From Meghimatium bilineatum (taxonomy: Eukaryota; Mollusca; Gastropoda; Stylommatophora; Philomycidae), in the NCBI GenBank assembly GCA_034231615.1, contig CM067306.1, positions 43,200,761 through 43,264,760 of the forward strand: a stretch of DNA of 64,000 nucleotides, given 5' to 3'. The position numbers and the translations under genes were made by a program. Positions 33,341-44,840 of this stretch are shown here, piece by piece; position 1 is the stretch's first letter; every line of letters starts with the position of its first letter. The notes below the pieces were generated by a model, which was not told the origin of the DNA, did not search any database, and saw only the letters and a program-made list of their open reading frames with translations.

Positions 33341-35018
33341 GACTACTGTTTTCCCAGAGACTTTTCCTGTGGTTTTCATGTGTTGGCTATACAAAGTATA
33401 CGCGTGATGATTAATGATCACCCACATCAGCCAAGTTGTTTCGATCGATGCACAGGATTATTATTGATAGGGACGTACCCTATGTACATCCAGTTTAAAT
33501 AAAAAATAAAAACTACAATTATGGTAAGTATCTTTCCTTTTCTTTCAACTGGGGACGTGAGTACAATTTAGTTATACCAATGCATATTGCCATACAAATT
33601 ATGGAGGCCGCGGTTCAGGGAATAACAATCCCTGAGGTTTTATTTATGTGTAGCCAGTATTGAAAGATACCACCCTGCAAGGGAAAATGTGCATCTCGGA
33701 TTCTACTCTGTCCTTAACTCCTTAAAAAGAAGATGTCAACTGAAGTATCTCTTGGTCATCCACATTTGTACTAAAACCCATATAAAGTTTCTTTAAATAG
33801 CTGTCTTTCATAAAACAGCATGTACACATGTGTTTTTTGTCTTCGTATACTGAGAGTTAATGCTAGGAAATCGGCTGAATAAGCAGTTTCCTATTTTCTT
33901 CTGATAGCTCCGTGGTAGTAACATTTTATTTGTCTGCGATCAATTGTTGCAAAGTCAATTACATCATGTATTGTAAGTATAGTATTGTATACTAATTTAA
34001 TGTACGTATAGTATCGTAATCTAATGTTTTTATTTCCCTTTTTTTCAGTTGCTCATTTTCCAGATCGTCTGCTAAGATCGTATAACAGTGACTTCTAACC
34101 CTACTGCAGCAGAGCGAGTCAACACAGAAAAGAGCATAGATAAAAAGACGACGTTTGTGTCTTGATCATCTGTTCGATAAATTGTTGAATTTGTTATACG
34201 ATTTATTGAAGTATTGACATCGACACACACACAATTGGGATGAAATACTCAACGATTTTATAATCATATATATCAGCAACTACCTGGAAGAAAAATATAT
34301 CAAATTTTCTGCAATAAAGCGATAGACTAAAATTGGATGTTGGACGAAATATAACAAAAACACAAGTATCTGTACATCCTATGTACCTGCGTTTACACCT
34401 TGAGTAAGAAACTTCTAAGGGGATTGATTGTGTACAGCTGAAAGTTAGTCTTATAAGAATGAAATAAATCTGTGGAGATATCACCTTATTGCACACAGGA
34501 AGTAAGAACTAATCGCTTATAATTTCTGGGGATTGATACAACAACAACAACAGCAATAATAATGTGTAATCCTTAACTGGGATTATTTAAAGTAATTAAG
34601 CAGATCCTGTGTTGTTTAAATTGTATCCAAGAATAAGGAAAGATTTGCCGCTGTTAGTAGATGACTTGTGTCCACAGATAAATCGTCCTCGATGCTATAC
34701 AGCTGCTCATTGATGTAATGTGCTTTAAGAACAGATTTATTCATTGTAATTACTGTGTCCTATAAATGAACTGTATCTAAAGAGGAATACATTTCATCCT
34801 TGGTTGTAAATTTAGTCAGTAATTGTGTCTAAATAGAACAACACTTGTGTAATCTTAGCTGTTCTGATTTAGGTGGATATAGTTAACAAAAGGTGTTTAA
34901 CCAGAAAAAGGATATAAGTAGCAAAGGGACAAAGAAAAAAAGGTGTTAATTAAGCACTACATATTTGCTATCTAATTATCTTAATATCTGGAATAAAGAC
35001 AACGCATATCTCCTTCAG
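33341..35018. other. Apparently single-copy DNA upstream of the candidate exon
   Basis: No transposon recognised. A strong donor-like site (atg/gtaagta, intron from 33524) and a strong acceptor-like site (tttttttcag, ending 34048) could bound a 525-bp intron of a 5' untranslated region. This is speculative. A CAA/ACA run lies near 34540. Confidence 0.35.
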
Positions 35019-35796
35019 ATCGAAGTACGTCAGGTCTGGCAGGACATCTAGATCCAAGCATTAAGATACCGCGTCCAGTTCTTCCACGTGCTGTTGGCTT
35101 TGGCTATGAGAAACATTTACGTGGTCTTCATCGCCTCCTCCTGCAATGTGATCTGATCACGCCTGCACATCTGGCCTCATCCGCCACCGCTCCTCCCTTG
35201 TCTCCTTTCTCCTCTTCCTCTCCTTCATCTCCTACTGTTCAGCGACCATTCCGTCCATCCACGACGTCGTCCAACATCCCCAACAACATTAACAGCAAAA
35301 AGAAACACCGCATTACCTGGAGCACCGAACTCGGAAACGACTACGCTGCTATTCTGAACAACAACAACAGCAACAGCTCGTTCATCTCAACAACAACAAC
35401 GACACCATCACCACCACCACCACCGCTGTCCACAAATTCCCTGGACCAGTCAGGTGGGACACCACATCACTCACCGAGCTCTACGCCTACGGGGACTAAA
35501 AAGAAAACCCGCGGCGAGGCTCCTGCAACCACTTCTTCGCCCTCCCGTGGGGCCACTAGTATGTCCTGTCCTAGTGGTCAGGCTTGCTCAATGGGAGAAA
35601 GGCGAAGTCTAAGTGTCAATAAAAGGGGACAAGAGAAATATCAAGAAGCATCGGCTCGAGTAGACGAAGATATCACCATCATGGAAGACAACCCAGTCCT
35701 GATTGTGCCCGTGCAGGAACCAGAGCCTCGTCCAACAACGAAGATCTCACTTCCAACAGTCAAGTCTAAAGTTGGAGTAGCTGGAGCAACCAAAAG
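35019..35796 (+). CDS. Candidate internal exon of an unidentified host gene
   Basis: The frame opens after a TAA at 34995-34997 and has no ATG, but a good acceptor (tatctccttcag, ending 35018) precedes it and a plausible donor (aaaag/gtagtt) lies at 35796/35797, just before the in-frame TAG at 35798-35800. The exon begins with the last two bases of a codon. The encoded segment of about 258 residues starts STSGLAGHLDPSIKIPRPVL and YEKHLRGLHRLLLQC. It then becomes low-complexity (runs of Ser, Thr, Pro, Asn from CAA/AAC and CCA codons) with a conserved-looking island KKKHRITWSTELGNDYAAIL, and ends basic. Codon use is much more GC-rich than the flanks, unlike any repeat here. The part starting at 35198 (TTG) is the longest continuous piece without upstream assumptions. 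I do not recognise a family. It could be a terminal exon ending at 35800 instead. Confidence 0.5.
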
Positions 35797-35841
35797 GTAG
35801 TTCTACTTACTTGATTATTTCAGTGTGGTGTGTTTTGTTAC

Positions 35842-35846
<5 letters not shown>

Positions 35847-35911
<65 letters not shown>
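35847..35911. repeat. (TA)n microsatellite
   Basis: About 32 TA units, 50 bases after the candidate exon. Confidence 0.97.
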
Positions 35912-35913
<2 letters not shown>

Positions 35914-36299
35914 GATTAACTCAGCAACTCTATGATTGTGTCTACCCAGTTTATAAATATAAACAGCGTTACAGATTCCAATGAAATTTGGCTCATAGAC
36001 TAATTAGATAATAATCGATATGATAAATCTTAAAAGCTGACAATTATTGTCCAAAATCGATATCGATCGAGTATTGATGCAATAATCTCCATGTGACAGC
36101 ATATTCTCTTGACCTTAATCTTCATACGTCACAACCTCACTGAAATGCAATAATTAGTTAATATTTTACTTCTGGTCGCTGTAAAAATATCAAATACACA
36201 AATGGTATGATTAGACCTAGAAATAATATCGACGTTTACTCGGCATTAACGGATTCACTATTCTTTTTTCATGCCTTTTGCTAATGTAGCGTATCTGAG
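35912..36299. other. Intergenic or intronic, no feature
   Basis: AT-rich, nothing recognised. If 35019-35796 is an exon this may be intron. Confidence 0.45.
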
Positions 36300-37240
36300 C
36301 AAATCTACCACTATTGTTCATATCAGACTTTCTCTCTGTTCTATCTATCTATACGCTTTGGCCCTTGTTTGCTCTGCGGCATTACGGGTGGAAGAGTTCT
36401 GTGGATATATACTTCTTGTGTTCTGTTTGTAGGCTTCTTCATGTGGCTTCTTTGAATTCTGCGATCCATCATTTACATGGTCTGCCTTTGGCATTATAGC
36501 CGTGATGTCTATGTGTCATGGCCATTTGAGGCATGCTATCTATTGTTAGCCTGGAAGCGTGTGAAAAACACTTGATCTGTTGTCTTTTGATGTGTTTCAA
36601 TACTGGTATTGGTTTGGCTATCTGTCTGATGTTATCGTTTCTAATTCTATCTCTTAATGATAATCCAAGTATTCTTCGTAGACATGTCATTTCTTCTGTC
36701 ACTATTTTTTTGGTCTTGTGCTGCCATTGTTCAGGTTTGGCACTGGTAGCACAGTAATGGAATAATAATAGTCTTGTATAATGCAACTTTAGTGTCTATG
36801 TTTACATTTATGTTCTTGAAAACACGTGCCATCTGCAGTAGGAGTTGATATGTTTTGTTGCATCTATTTTGTACCTCTTTACTGCTTTTCCCTTCACTCG
36901 ATATAATGCTTCCAAAGTAAGTGTACTCATTTACCTGTTTAAGGTGTTTATTATCAATGGAGATAGTATATGTATTTCTTTCTTTGCTATTACCATTAGT
37001 TCGGTCTTTTCAATATTAATCTTCTTGTTGAATTTTTGACATGTTGTGTGGAGTCTGTTCATATGTTCTTGCAATAGTTCTCCCGATGTCGCTATTAATA
37101 CATGTTCGTCTGCAAAGAGTAATTCGTTTAATTTGTCTTTTATCGTATCTTCTTCGTTGGTACTTGCCCTTTTACAGATGTGGTTGATATATGTTATAAA
37201 AATAGAGGGTATAGGACACACCCCTTCTGTCTGTTATTAA
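36300..37240 (-). pseudogene. Minus-strand LINE remnant, RT core to C-terminus
   Basis: 36931-37221 on the minus strand reads PSIFITYINHICKRA, LNELLFADEHVLIATSGELL and QKFNKKINIEKTELMVI. This is the RT active-site region with FADE in place of FADD. 36469-36786 reads ATSAKPEQWQHKTKKIVTEE, CLRRILGLSLRDRIRND, HIKRQQIKCFSHASRL and GYNAKGRPCK, the connection and RGRP tail. A gap and frameshift separate the two. It is inactive and 5'-truncated. Its C-terminus is not clearly the same as any other copy here. Confidence 0.8.
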
Positions 37241-37567
37241 TATCATATCAATCGATCGTCACAGTCCCCAGTAAATGTTGTTGTCACTACGTTCATAAAT
37301 ATAAGTCACATGACACGCATGGGGGTGTGCAATATTTATAAAACTACAATTTTACGCTGTTTTTCGTGCGTCGAGAATAGCTTACTTCATACAAGCACGA
37401 ATTACAGTAGGGACTGTGAGGGAATGTGGTATTCGATCCTTGAGACAGGCTATTTTGGTAGGGAAGGGGGGGGGGGTTAATATGTAGACACTGAAACAGA
37501 CCAATGTCAGAAACACAAATTATTACTTTTAAAAAGAAACCACCTGACAACGTAAGGTATTACTTCT

Positions 37568-38759
<1,192 letters not shown>

Positions 38760-38764
38760 AAAAT

Positions 38765-39080
38765 TACTTAGAAAACTCTTAAATATTAACCGGGAAGAAT
38801 TCAAGTCAAACAAGCAAGTAAGAAAAGAAACCAAACAGCAATACGAATAGAATGGACTTATATCGGATTTAAAATAAATGAAAACAGAAGGCCGCCACTA
38901 CAAGTATTAAAATGGATACTAGCTGTCAAAAGAGAAAGAAGACCAAGGGAGACTCTTCGCAGAACAACAATCACAGAGGATATGACTTTGGGTCTGAACA
39001 ACATGCAAGATGTACACAAACTGGCATAATCGTTTGAACTGGAGAGCTCTGCTTTCTGCCCTATATTGTATTCGGTGCGG
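38765..39080 (+). pseudogene. LINE C-terminal fragment (FENKCLR family)
   Basis: Plus frames read NREEFKSNKQVRKETKQQ, then EWTYIG, NRRPPLQVLKWILAVKRERR, RPRETLRRTTITEDM and LNNMQDVHKLA. It parallels the ends of the copies at 13500-14222 and 40921-41344. No RT core; frameshifts present. Confidence 0.72.
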
Positions 39081-39771
39081 AAGCAATATATATATATAGA
39101 TAGAAAGTGATTGTATTATTCTTAAAAATAATCTTGTGTTGATGCTGTTGTATGTCTATCAGTCTGCATGTATGTTTGTTGTGTACTATATGCATAATGC
39201 AACAAATGTGCGACATTATATATATATATATATAAGGAATACCCGGCGTTGTCAGGGTGAGAATAAGTAAAAAAAAAGTACTGTTACACACTCTTTCCGC
39301 TCTACGACAAAGTATGTATGTGAATCTCGGACACACAATAGGCCAATGTGATCTGACCAAGGCATAGCTAGCTTGATTTTACAGCAATACGCTTAAAGTA
39401 ACAAACCTCCCACCCCCCACCCCAAAAAAATAAAATAAAAATAGCCTTGAATTATTCATCAAAGACTTTCATATGTGTATGCCCAAGTGTTTCAAATTAA
39501 GAAAGAGAAAAAATAAATAACTTATATTACACATGCAAATCTCAATATCCATATCTTTAATGTCCATTTTCTGTTGTATGTTCTAATTTTGTTGTAATCT
39601 TTGTCTCGATAAGGCCTTTTGGTAGAAACGTTGATTTATATGTGTTATTATGTATGTCTTCAGTGATTAGCAAAACGTTATTATCACATTCCTGAAAAAA
39701 ATAAACACAGAACTACCTAAGTAGACGTAGAAAATAGAATATAATTATTTATCGTTGACGCAACCGTGAAT
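39081..39771. other. Intergenic, possible repeat fragments
   Basis: 39230-39300 (acccggcgttgtcagggtga) weakly resembles the start of the SINE at 50177. A (TA)n run lies at 39216-39234, and ggtagaaacgttg at 39616 is one of several such motifs. No gene. Confidence 0.4.
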
Positions 39772-39870
39772 CATCATTGAGTGCCGTCTCCGCAACGAAG
39801 GTTTGCTGCGCAGACCTTCAACATTATCTGTCTTCTCTTGTTTTGGTGGTGCACTCTGCTAGACTTTCTA
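39772..39870 (-). mobile_element. Short 3' end of the LINE family seen at 20786-21950
   Basis: gagtgccgtctccgcaacga, aggtttgctgc and cttgttttggtggtgcactc match 20802-20890 in order and orientation, including the catcat-type tail. Only about 100 bp were kept. Confidence 0.75.
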
Positions 39871-40057
39871 GTCAACATGCCAACATAAACTATTTCAAAA
39901 CTTTTCAGTCAATATGCCAACATAAACTATTAAAAAATTTTCCAGACAACATGCCAACATAAACTATTTCAAAACTTTCCAGTCAACATGACAACATAAG
40001 CAACATCATAACTTTCAAGTTAATATGCCAACATAAGTTATTTCACAATTTTCTCAA
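39871..40057. repeat. Tandem repeat, unit about 41 bp
   Basis: Four to five copies of gtcaacatgccaacataaac plus tatttcaaaactttcca. Confidence 0.88.
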
Positions 40058-40920
40058 CTAATATTCTCTAACTTTTCTCTTGCTGACATAACGCAACCGT
40101 TATTGTTATTATAATTATTATTTGTGTGCATTCGTTAGACGGTTGCGTAGTGGTCATAGGAAAACGGTTAACCAATCATTTCAATGGTCAGCTTATGCCG
40201 GACAACTAGCTCACATAACTGCACAGTAATTAGATTTTCGATAACGCCAGTGCCTTCTTTGTGAAATGGTTTATAACTGGCAAATTTCACCAGTATACGT
40301 CACGAAATAGAGTAGCGTAAAAACATAAAAACATTAATTACGGAGTTAGTCATTTATATAGATAGATATAGATATATACCGATGCTGATCAAATATTGAC
40401 CAGAAATATATATATAGACTACAACAATGATGTCATGAACAAATCTATTCACTCTTGAATGCGACATCTCACTGCCTACATAATAATACTTATACAATTC
40501 ACTCTTGAATGCGACATCTCACTGACTACATAATAATACTTATACACGAGCATTTAAGAAATGTTCAATTTAAACACGAAATACTAAATTGTAAAGCCAA
40601 TCCAATGGCAATTTGAGAAAATCTTCACATTTGGGACTCAACCTGAGAAAGCTTTTGAAATCTAACAAAGATGTCCTGTCAAGTATGTCTCAACGAGTCC
40701 TCGTCGTTTTGGATATAAGATGTTGTTGCTCTTGTACTGTTTCCTGTAGAGCTCTATGGAATATTGGAGAGAAAGATTATCATCTTCCTTGTCTAACATT
40801 GTCTCTACTTATGTCTTCGACACTTATTTGACTATTATTAATAGTTATCAATGGTTGATAATCTCTATGGTACGTAAATTAGAACATGACAACCTAAAAG
40901 CATGGGTTTCCAACGTATGT
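40058..40920. other. Intergenic with 50-bp duplication
   Basis: 40448-40546 holds two copies of a 50-bp unit starting ttcactcttgaatgcgacat, with one base difference. No gene; a 72-codon frame at 40613-40831 has no recognisable motif. Confidence 0.5.
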
Positions 40921-41344
40921 ATCTCGATCCCAATTTTGGGGCTGTAAAGGTTGTCCAGATAAGAAATTACTGAGTTTCGAGAACAAATGTCTTCGTAGGA
41001 TAACTAACACCCATTGGAGTGAATTCAAATCGAATGATAAAATCAGAGAAGAAACACATCAAAATTTCATCACAGATGTTATCAGAAAACGCCGTTGGTC
41101 CTACATCGGACATGTCCTACGCGCATACACCATCAGAATACACCACCGATCTCTTGAATGGATACATACAGGCAAAAGAGCCAGGGGTAGACCAAAAGAA
41201 ACACCCAGAAGAACAATACTTAGAGAAAGTAAAACAACCAATATTCATACTATTCGAGAACTGCACAGAATAGTTTTGAACGGACAGAATCGGAGAGATG
41301 TGACCTCTGCACTATGCGCTAACTTCAGCGCAAAAGGAAAGTGA
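40921..41344 (+). pseudogene. LINE C-terminal fragment with intact tail frame (FENKCLR family)
   Basis: A continuous frame without ATG reads GCKGCPDKKLLSFENKCLRR, THWSEFKSNDKIREETHQ, RKRRWSYIGHVLR, HTGKRARGRPKETPRRT and RRDVTSALCANFSAKGK to a TGA at 41342-41344. It is the best preserved C-terminus of this family. It ends in a (TGAA)n-like tail at 41342-41370. The RT core is missing, so it is a 5'-truncated copy. Confidence 0.85.
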
Positions 41345-41493
41345 ATGAATGAATGAATGATTGAATGAACGGTTGTTCTATGGGGTCATGGACTAAACTT
41401 ATATATATAAGTGTTAGAGACATTTTATTTAAAAAAGTTTATCGAAGGTATGTTCGTTTAGAACAGCAAAAGCATAAGAGTAAGATATTCACA

Positions 41494-42259
41494 TAAACTT
41501 GGAAGATTATATATGAAACACCACAATGCCCATCATAGCTCACATAACATTGGAAGATTCTATTTGAAACACCCTAATGCCTCTCGCCCATAGCTCACAT
41601 AACATTGGAAGATTCTATTTGAAACACCACAATGCCCATCATAGCTCACATAACATTGGAAGATTCTATTTGAAACACCCTAATGCCTCACGCTCATAGC
41701 TCACATAACATTGGAAGATTCTATTTGAAACACCATAATACCCATCATAGCTCACATAACATTGGAAGATTACATTTGAAATACCACAATGCCCATCATA
41801 GCTCACATAACATTAGAAGATTCTATTTGAAACACCATAATGCCCATCATAGCTCACATAAACTTGGAAGATTATATTTGAAACACCACAATGCCCATGA
41901 TAGATCACATAAACTTGAAAGATCATATTTGAAATACATCAATACCCATCATATCTCACATAACATTGGAAGATTCTATTTGAAATACCACAATGCCCAT
42001 CATAGCTCACATAACATTAGAAGATTCTATTTGAAATACGGCAATGCCCATCATAGCTCACATAACATTGGAAGATTCTATTTGAAATACCACAATGCCC
42101 ATCATAGCTCACATAACATTGGAAGATTCTATTTGAAACACCTTATTGCCTCTCGCTCATAGCTCACATAACATTGGAAGATTATATTTGAAACACCACA
42201 TTTTTTTCTCAGACTTCACATAACATTGGAAGATACTATTTGAAACACCACAATGCTTC
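41494..42259. repeat. 51-bp minisatellite, about 15 copies
   Basis: Unit: cacataacattggaagattc, tatttgaaacaccacaatgc and ccatcatagct. The 17-codon period gives an open frame of 159 codons (41683-42162, HHSSHNIGRFYLKHHNA repeated) that is not a gene. Confidence 0.95.
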
Positions 42260-42579
42260 TCATAGTTTTGTTTTAAAGTTAGGGGATGGAAAGTACACTA
42301 TTTACTAAGTTGTTGTGTAGTATTAAATATCATTCTCTGTTTTGTAGTATTACATACCAGGAATATAAAGTGTGTTATATTAAATTATGGCTACAGTAGC
42401 TACCTATAACTAATAAAAGTATATCTTTAGCAACCTACATACTAACAATGCAATTATGGTAACAGTATCTACATACTAACAAACAAATTATGGCTACAGA
42501 TCTTTTCTGCTAACAAATAAGATGTGGCAATGTTACCTGCACTCCAACAACTGAACAATTACATGTTGGCTATTACTAC

Positions 42580-42670
<91 letters not shown>

Positions 42671-43026
42671 GTACATTTTCCATTCAATCAACACAAAATG
42701 CTCCCCAAATACTTATGCTGTCACAATTCAAATGCGTGTATAAAAAATCATGCCAATACTAGTCTTTTATGTCAATCCCGAATTTTCTTCACCGCCTCTT
42801 CTCTTCCACCTTAGATTATGCCTTGTAAAATAGTTTTATAAAGTGATCCGTGTGTCTTTACATGTCGAAACAATACACACATGCACCCTTTCACCTTTTT
42901 CAATAGTAATTCTTGATAACCTTCGAGTTTGTTTATTGCTGCCGGACGAATATATTTATTTGTTTTGTATTTTGTATAACAAATGTCTGTAGCACTTGTA
43001 TTTAAAAACCTGAATTCTTCTTTTCG
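42260..43026. other. Intergenic; degenerate repeat and (TAA)n
   Basis: 42380-42550 has degenerate copies of a unit with acatactaacaaacaaatta and tggctacag. The same unit recurs at 43477-43570. 42579-42670 is a (TAA)n microsatellite of about 30 units. Confidence 0.7.
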
Positions 43027-43115
43027 TGTGGCGCATGGCCGAGAGGTTAGAATGCTAGTCTCACACGAGTGAAGTCTAGGGTTTGATCCCCGGTAAGGAC
43101 TGGGTTTTTTTTCTG
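43027..43115 (+). ncRNA. tRNA-like sequence (tRNA pseudogene or SINE head)
   Basis: Contains atggccgagaggtta, like the A box of serine/leucine tRNAs, and gggtttgatcccc, like a B box. It is followed by a T run at 43106-43113 that could end Pol III transcription. The acceptor arms do not pair and the T stem is imperfect, so a functional tRNA is unlikely. Confidence 0.4.
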
Positions 43116-43570
43116 TCGGAGGGTAAATCAAAAACTCACCCTGTATATGACGTGGCGACAGCAAGAGCATGCGGCCTTTATCACACAGCTATTCAATCCC
43201 CTCCCTGCAACACCTGAACTGGTAAAATGCAGTATTGACAGTTTTGTTGTTGTTGACAATTATGACATTAAGTGTCAAACATTTACATCTGTATAAAAGT
43301 ACACAGCACTAGTGATCTGAATACATTTATCTTCACTATCTTACTGATGTTACTTTTTCAAATTATATTCAACCTTGCCATGGCAGTCATCACAATCTCC
43401 AATCTTAACTTGATCTCATTTTCCGACTTGTCATCATGACATATTCGGGAAGCTGGTAAGGTCTTCCAGTTTGTGTCCGTTTATACCTACATACTACCAA
43501 TGCAAGTGAAACTACAGTTTCTACATACTAACAATAATAAATATGGCGTCAGTAGCTACATAGTAACAAA
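43116..43570. other. Intergenic
   Basis: No gene. The end (43477-43570) is the degenerate acatactaacaa repeat also present at 42380-42550. Confidence 0.5.
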
Positions 43571-44098
43571 ACAATCTGGTCTACAATATAGACATGCAAA
43601 CCAAATAGTAGATAGTCGTGGAATTTTGCTTGGTTTCACTAGTCACAAAAAACCTGCTTTTATCAATGTTAATCTCCATGCAAAAATCAGGAATGAAACA
43701 CTAGGGAAAGAATTAGGGATCAAGTCAGCAATAGAATACACACAGAAACAACAAGTTAAATGGTACGGACGAATAACCAGACAGACAGAGCATATTATTA
43801 TCAAAAAAACACTTAACAAAAGGTACTAAAACAGTCGACCTATTGGACGCCCTCGTAAAAGGTGGATAGATAGTGTATTAGAGACACTCGGAAATATAAC
43901 AGCGGATGAGGCACATAGAAGGGCAAAAGGCCGCACACTCACTCTCCCATCAACACCGAAACGTACATGAGGACAGAAAGAAGAAGAAGAATCTCCATGT
44001 CACATTTTCGAAAAACGTCTTCAAACTTTGACTTAAGTTCCTAGAATACAGCCAAGAGATCGATATCATCGGCATAAACGCAAGCTAGGCCTATAAAG
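43571..44098 (-). pseudogene. Minus-strand LINE RT fragment, interrupted by another LINE
   Basis: On the minus strand 44098-43990 reads FIGLACVYADDIDLLAVF, then ELKSKFEDVFRKCDMEI; the YADD is the RT active site. The frame continues on the other side of an insertion, at 43680-43571, with NIDKSRFFVTSETKQNS. The inserted block is 43681-43989 on the plus strand. A single stop (TAG) follows AVF, so the copy was already decayed or has decayed since. The 5' part of the RT is replaced by the 27-bp minisatellite at 44099-44344. Confidence 0.82.
43681..43989 (+). mobile_element. 5'-truncated LINE copy with 10-bp target duplication and GAA tail
   Basis: The 10-mer aatctccatg occurs at 43671-43680 and 43990-43999, bordering the block. 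Inside, one frame reads KIRNETLGKELGIKSAIEY, KQQVKWYGRITRQTEHIIIK, a TAA at 43827-43829, then RPIGRPRKRWIDSVLETLGN and GRTLTLPSTPKRT, with a TGA at 43968-43970. A GAA tail follows. It is the end of an RNase H-less LINE protein, different from the other families here, with the same tail type as the LINE at 656. An open frame from 43473 joins flank and element by chance. Confidence 0.9.
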
Positions 44099-44344
44099 TG
44101 ATCTACCACTAATAGTGATATTTGGTGATCTACCACTAATAGTGATATTTGGTGATCTACCACTAATAGTGATATTTGGTGATCTACCACTAATAGTGAT
44201 ATTTGGTGATCTACCACTAATAGTGATATTTGGTGATCTACCACTAATAGTGATATTTGGTGATCTACCACTAATAGTGATATTTGGTGATCTACCACTA
44301 ATAGTGATATTTGGTGATCTACCACTAATAGTGATATTTGATGA
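44099..44344. repeat. 27-bp minisatellite, nine copies
   Basis: Nearly perfect copies of tgatctaccactaatagtga plus tatttgg. Being 9 codons long it is open in two opposed frames; neither is a gene. It abuts the YADD-containing LINE remnant. Confidence 0.97.
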
Positions 44345-44840
44345 TCTTGTAGTTCCTTCTGCATTACATATAGCAGATACTTGCTAAAAAGTACTACGGT
44401 ATACGTGCAACCTGACACTCCTACATCCGTCTTGACAAATTCGATTAAAGCTACATTATCTACAGATGGTAACTTGATCCTGATGGATACGAATCTTCGA
44501 AGTCCATATTTGTGATAGAGATACAGGTGAGAGAGAAATATGAGTGATACTCATTGTCGCAACTGAGCAACATGTCAACCAAACTCTGAGCAACCTGTCA
44601 ACCAAACTCTGATCAAAGTCTGTGGTCAAATATATTTTGTTTAAAAGAGACTGAAATGGTTCAGCGAAGTAACTGTCTATTATACAATTGACGGTTTTCC
44701 ATGATAAAAATATGATACCCCTACATATGTTATTTCGGATGTGGGACCTTCAGAATGGTTTTATTGCTCTAATCTGTGTCGGACTCTGCAGCCTAGTTTT
44801 GCCATGATTTATGGACACAACTTTCAATGACGATGTCATC
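44345..44840. other. Intergenic
   Basis: No gene recognised; short duplication of gagcaacatgtcaaccaaac and gagcaacctgtcaaccaaac at about 44565-44605. Confidence 0.5.

Noticed and set aside
39230..39360. Fourth SINE copy
   Set aside because: Only the first 20 or so bases (acccggcgttgtcagggtga) look like the SINE start; the rest does not align by eye.
41683..42162. 159-codon repeat protein frame
   Set aside because: Result of a 51-bp (17-codon) minisatellite; units outside the frame have the same drift as units inside, with no sign of coding constraint.
43473..43829. 118-codon plus frame as one gene
   Set aside because: It crosses the target duplication at 43671-43680: the first half is flank or antisense LINE, the second half is the inserted LINE.
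44041..44418. 125-codon minus frame with nine DHQISLLVV repeats
   Set aside because: 27-bp minisatellite fused by chance to the YADD fragment of a dead LINE.
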